NCBI GenBank assembly: GCA_016124945.1
Contig: WGMT01000024.1
Location: 186,001-250,000, forward strand
Reading direction: 5' to 3'
Source of the DNA: a bacterium
GTDB lineage: Bacteria > Chloroflexota > Anaerolineae > Caldilineales > Caldilineaceae
Length of the DNA stretch: 64,000 nt
This document shows, piece after piece, positions 61,894 through 64,000 of the stretch (positions within the stretch are counted from its first letter, which is position 1; the number at the start of each line of letters is the position of its first letter). Made by a program: the position numbers and the translations under genes. The notes under the pieces are model-generated. The model was given only the letters and a program-made list of their open reading frames with translations, was not told the DNA's origin and did not search any database.

Positions 61894-62310
61894 TTGCCAA
61901 CGATTAACCAGTTGGTCCGCAAGGGCCGCAAGACAAAGCCGAAGAAAGAAACTGCGCCTGCCCTTCAGTATACGCTGAATACACTGGCCGGGCGCACAAA
62001 GCGTGTGAAGGGCGGCAACCCACAAAAGCGTGGTGTGTGCACCCAAGTGCGTACCACTACACCAAAGAAGCCAAACTCGGCACTGCGCAAGGTTGCTCGT
62101 GTCCGTCTGACCAATGGGATTGAGGTGACTGCCTACATTCCTGGTGAGGGACACAATCTGCAGGAGCACAGTGTTGTATTGGTCCGCGGCGGTCGTGTCA
62201 AGGACTTGCCTGGTGTGCGTTACCACATTGTGCGCGGCGCGTTGGATAGTACCGGTGTCAACAACCGCAAGCGTGGCCGCAGCAAGTACGGCACCAAGAA
62301 GCCTAAGTAA
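61894..62310 (+). CDS. rpsL: 30S ribosomal protein S12
   Basis: A decoding-site ribosomal protein. The sequence is unmistakable: [12 protein letters not shown] at the N-terminus, the [15 protein letters not shown] loop (site of classical streptomycin-resistance changes), and the C-terminal [18 protein letters not shown]. The start is TTG at 61894 with GGAGG six bases upstream. At 138 residues it is normal. Confidence 0.99.
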   Translation: MPTINQLVRKGRKTKPKKETAPALQYTLNTLAGRTKRVKGGNPQKRGVCTQVRTTTPKKPNSALRKVARVRLTNGIEVTAYIPGEGHNLQEHSVVLVRGGRVKDLPGVRYHIVRGALDSTGVNNRKRGRSKYGTKKPK

Positions 62311-62331
62311 TCGGATAGGGAGAGTTAAGAC

Positions 62332-62799
62332 ATGCCGCGAAGAAATCGTCCTGTACGTCGGGATGTGATTCCCGATCCACGCTACAACAGCAAAGTTGTG
62401 GCAAAGTTCATCAACAACGTTATGGAACGGGGTAAAAAGAGTGTTGCCCTTAGCATTGTTTATGATGCTATGGATCTCATCGCTCAGCGCACCAATCGCC
62501 CGGCAATGGAAGTCTTCGAAGAAGCGTTGAAGAATGCTACGCCTCTGGTTGAAGTAAAGCCGCGTCGTGTGGGTGGTGCAACCTACCAGGTTCCTATGGA
62601 GATTCGCATGGATCGCCGCCAGGCGCTTGCTATGCGCTGGTTGATTATGAATTCACGTAGCCGTAGCGGCCGCAATATGGCTCAGCGTTTGGCTGCTGAA
62701 TTGATGGACACTGCTCGCGGTGAAGGCGCAACTGTGCGTCGTCGTGAGGAAGTTCATCGCATGGCTGAAGCGAACCAGGCTTTTGCTCACTTCCGCTAA
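62332..62799 (+). CDS. rpsG: 30S ribosomal protein S7
   Basis: It organises the 3-prime domain of 16S rRNA. Typical segments: [38 protein letters not shown] and the C-terminal [19 protein letters not shown]-like end ([15 protein letters not shown]). At 155 residues it is normal. It is 21 bases from rpsL in one operon. Confidence 0.99.
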   Translation: MPRRNRPVRRDVIPDPRYNSKVVAKFINNVMERGKKSVALSIVYDAMDLIAQRTNRPAMEVFEEALKNATPLVEVKPRRVGGATYQVPMEIRMDRRQALAMRWLIMNSRSRSGRNMAQRLAAELMDTARGEGATVRRREEVHRMAEANQAFAHFR

Positions 62800-63213
62800 G
62801 TTGTACGGCTGACCATTTGTTCTGGATCTTATCTGATTCGAACAGGATGAGCGGTACGCCGGCGTTATGCTGTTGGCTTTTGAAGCAACGGCTTCGTGAA
62901 GATAATTGATTTGCTTTTTGTGCGGCACAATCTGACCACAATGCTTGTGGCATAAATCGATAGCAATTTACCACCAGCTGTCGTTGATGCCTGAACGTTT
63001 TGGCAACCATAAGCCTTGTGGAAAAGAAGTGCCGCGTTGTTTGTGTCCGGTGGCTCTCTGTTCTGAACCGCCGGATGTTTGTGTCCAGGTCTCCCGCATG
63101 GTGACATAGTTGCTGGGCTTGGAGGCAATATTGTGAACAACAGACAGTGCAGGCAACGCAATCGTGTCGGTATCGCAGAGGCATCTGTTTTGTAGCAAAA
63201 TGGTAGGGAACTC
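62800..63213. other. rpsG-fusA intergenic region, 414 bases
   Basis: No gene, terminator with T run or clear promoter was found. A short perfect palindrome, CCACAATGCTTGTGG, lies near 62935. A gap this large between rpsG and fusA is unusual and suggests a separate leader or promoter for fusA that I could not pin down. Confidence 0.45.
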
Positions 63214-64000
63214 ATGACAATAGACTTTCCTCTTGAACAATTACGCAATATCGGCATCATCGCCCATATTGATGCAGGCAAGACCACAACAACTGAACGT
63301 ATCCTGTTCTATTCTGGGCGCATTCATCGCATGGGTGAAGTGCACGATGGAACAGCCGTGACCGACTGGATGGCTCAGGAGCGTGAGCGTGGTATCACGA
63401 TTACTGCTGCTGCCATCACCACCAGTTGGAAAGACACCAAGACGGGTGACGAAGTCCAGATCAACATTATTGATACCCCTGGGCACATTGACTTCACTGC
63501 CGAAGTCCAGCGTAGCCTGCGTGTGTTGGATGGCGGCGTGGTGGTTTTTGACGCTGTCGCCGGTGTGGAGCCACAGTCTGAAACAGTGTGGCGTCAGGCC
63601 GATAACTACAACGTACCGCGCATTTGCTTCATCAACAAGATGGATCGTTTAGGCGCCAACTTTCAACGTACGATAGATATGATCGTAGATCGTCTGGGCG
63701 CCAATCCTCTGCCAATTCAGTTGCCCATTGGTGCTGAAGACAGTTTCCGGGGCGTGATTGACCTCTTTGACATGAAGGCCGTCATCTTCACTGATGAATT
63801 GGGGGCCAAGCCGACAATTGAGGAAATCCCCGCGGAACTGCTCCCGGCAGCAGAAGCTGCCCGCGCTACAATGATTGAGCGTATCGCCGAGACCGACGAC
63901 GAACTGACCTTGCTCTTCCTTGAAGGCGAAAAGATTGAAAATGATGATCTCGTGCGTGCGCTGCGTAAGGCGACTATCAACAATGAGTTGGTTCCTGTCT
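63214..64000 (+). CDS. fusA: translation elongation factor G, C-terminal part beyond right edge
   Basis: The ribosomal translocase GTPase. The first 262 residues are present and the frame is open to the window edge. G motifs: [16 protein letters not shown] (P loop), RGITITAAA (switch I), [13 protein letters not shown] (switch II) and FINKMDR (guanine specificity). The ATG at 63214 follows TAGGGAA. Standard position after rpsL and rpsG. Confidence 0.98.
   Translation, partial: MTIDFPLEQLRNIGIIAHIDAGKTTTTERILFYSGRIHRMGEVHDGTAVTDWMAQERERGITITAAAITTSWKDTKTGDEVQINIIDTPGHIDFTAEVQRSLRVLDGGVVVFDAVAGVEPQSETVWRQADNYNVPRICFINKMDRLGANFQRTIDMIVDRLGANPLPIQLPIGAEDSFRGVIDLFDMKAVIFTDELGAKPTIEEIPAELLPAAEAARATMIERIAETDDELTLLFLEGEKIENDDLVRALRKATINNELVPV

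Noticed and set aside
62645-63287. Minus-strand frames across the rpsG-fusA gap
   Set aside because: They overlap rpsG and fusA, lack ribosome sites, and the sequence looks random.

Overview
The window is about 64 kb of a moderately GC-rich bacterial chromosome. It most likely comes from the phylum Chloroflexota, class Anaerolineae in the broad sense (Caldilinea-like). This is an inference from gene content: heavily inserted RNA polymerase beta and beta-prime subunits, a short 198-residue EF-Ts, a mevalonate kinase in a bacterium, many multi-GAF histidine kinases, and abundant heptamer-type intergenic repeats. No rRNA gene, integrase, transposase, phage gene or CRISPR array was seen. There is one tRNA, Leu-UAA.

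Layout. 1-2.5 kb: an FtsX-type ABC permease cut by the left edge, and its LolD/MacB-like ATPase. 3-9.3 kb: a signalling and stress block with a NarL-type response regulator, a PAS-GAF-HisKA_3 kinase, a tandem universal stress protein and two CBS-domain proteins; it resembles the gene content of dormancy (DosR-like) regulons. 9.5-11.6 kb: a GAF-PAS hybrid kinase. 12.1-17.7 kb: tRNA-Leu, a peptide ABC importer (binding lipoprotein and two permeases, no ATPases) and a serine beta-lactamase-like hydrolase. 17.8-25.4 kb: small membrane proteins, an adrenodoxin-reductase-type ferredoxin reductase, a HipA-like kinase with a DUF3037 partner, a SufT/MIP18 protein, GlpQ, a class V aminotransferase, a NUDIX hydrolase and mevalonate kinase. 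25.5-31.3 kb: nagA joined by overlaps to two histidine kinases, one with five GAF domains. 31.3-36.5 kb: glycogen branching enzyme, GNAT protein and GT5-like synthase. 36.8-41 kb: CDP-alcohol phosphotransferase, flippase-like protein, HD hydrolase and GT2 glycosyltransferase.

41-46.2 kb is the housekeeping series rpsB-tsf-pyrH-frr-uppS-cdsA. 46.3-50.4 kb runs the other way: slipin, DUF971 protein, site-2 protease with CBS domains, alpha/beta hydrolase, rpe. 50.5-52.1 kb encodes an SH3-DUF3048 surface protein. 52.3-64 kb carries rpoB-rpoC, then rpsL-rpsG-fusA, with fusA cut by the right edge. Sigma-70-like promoters are readable before rpsB, rpoB, rpsL, the DUF3048 gene, a small membrane-protein gene and the tRNA.

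The two observations most worth following are these. (1) RpoC has an insert of about 58 residues that reads like the helix-hairpin-helix C-terminal domain of the RNA polymerase alpha subunit, and RpoB has an insert of about 150 residues containing a three-fold repeated motif. (2) About ten intergenic sites share one architecture: short words, often 7-8 bp, repeated in tandem and facing their own complement across a loop. The word differs from site to site. These elements sit inside operons (between the binding protein and permease genes, and between rpoB and rpoC) and sometimes extend into coding ends.
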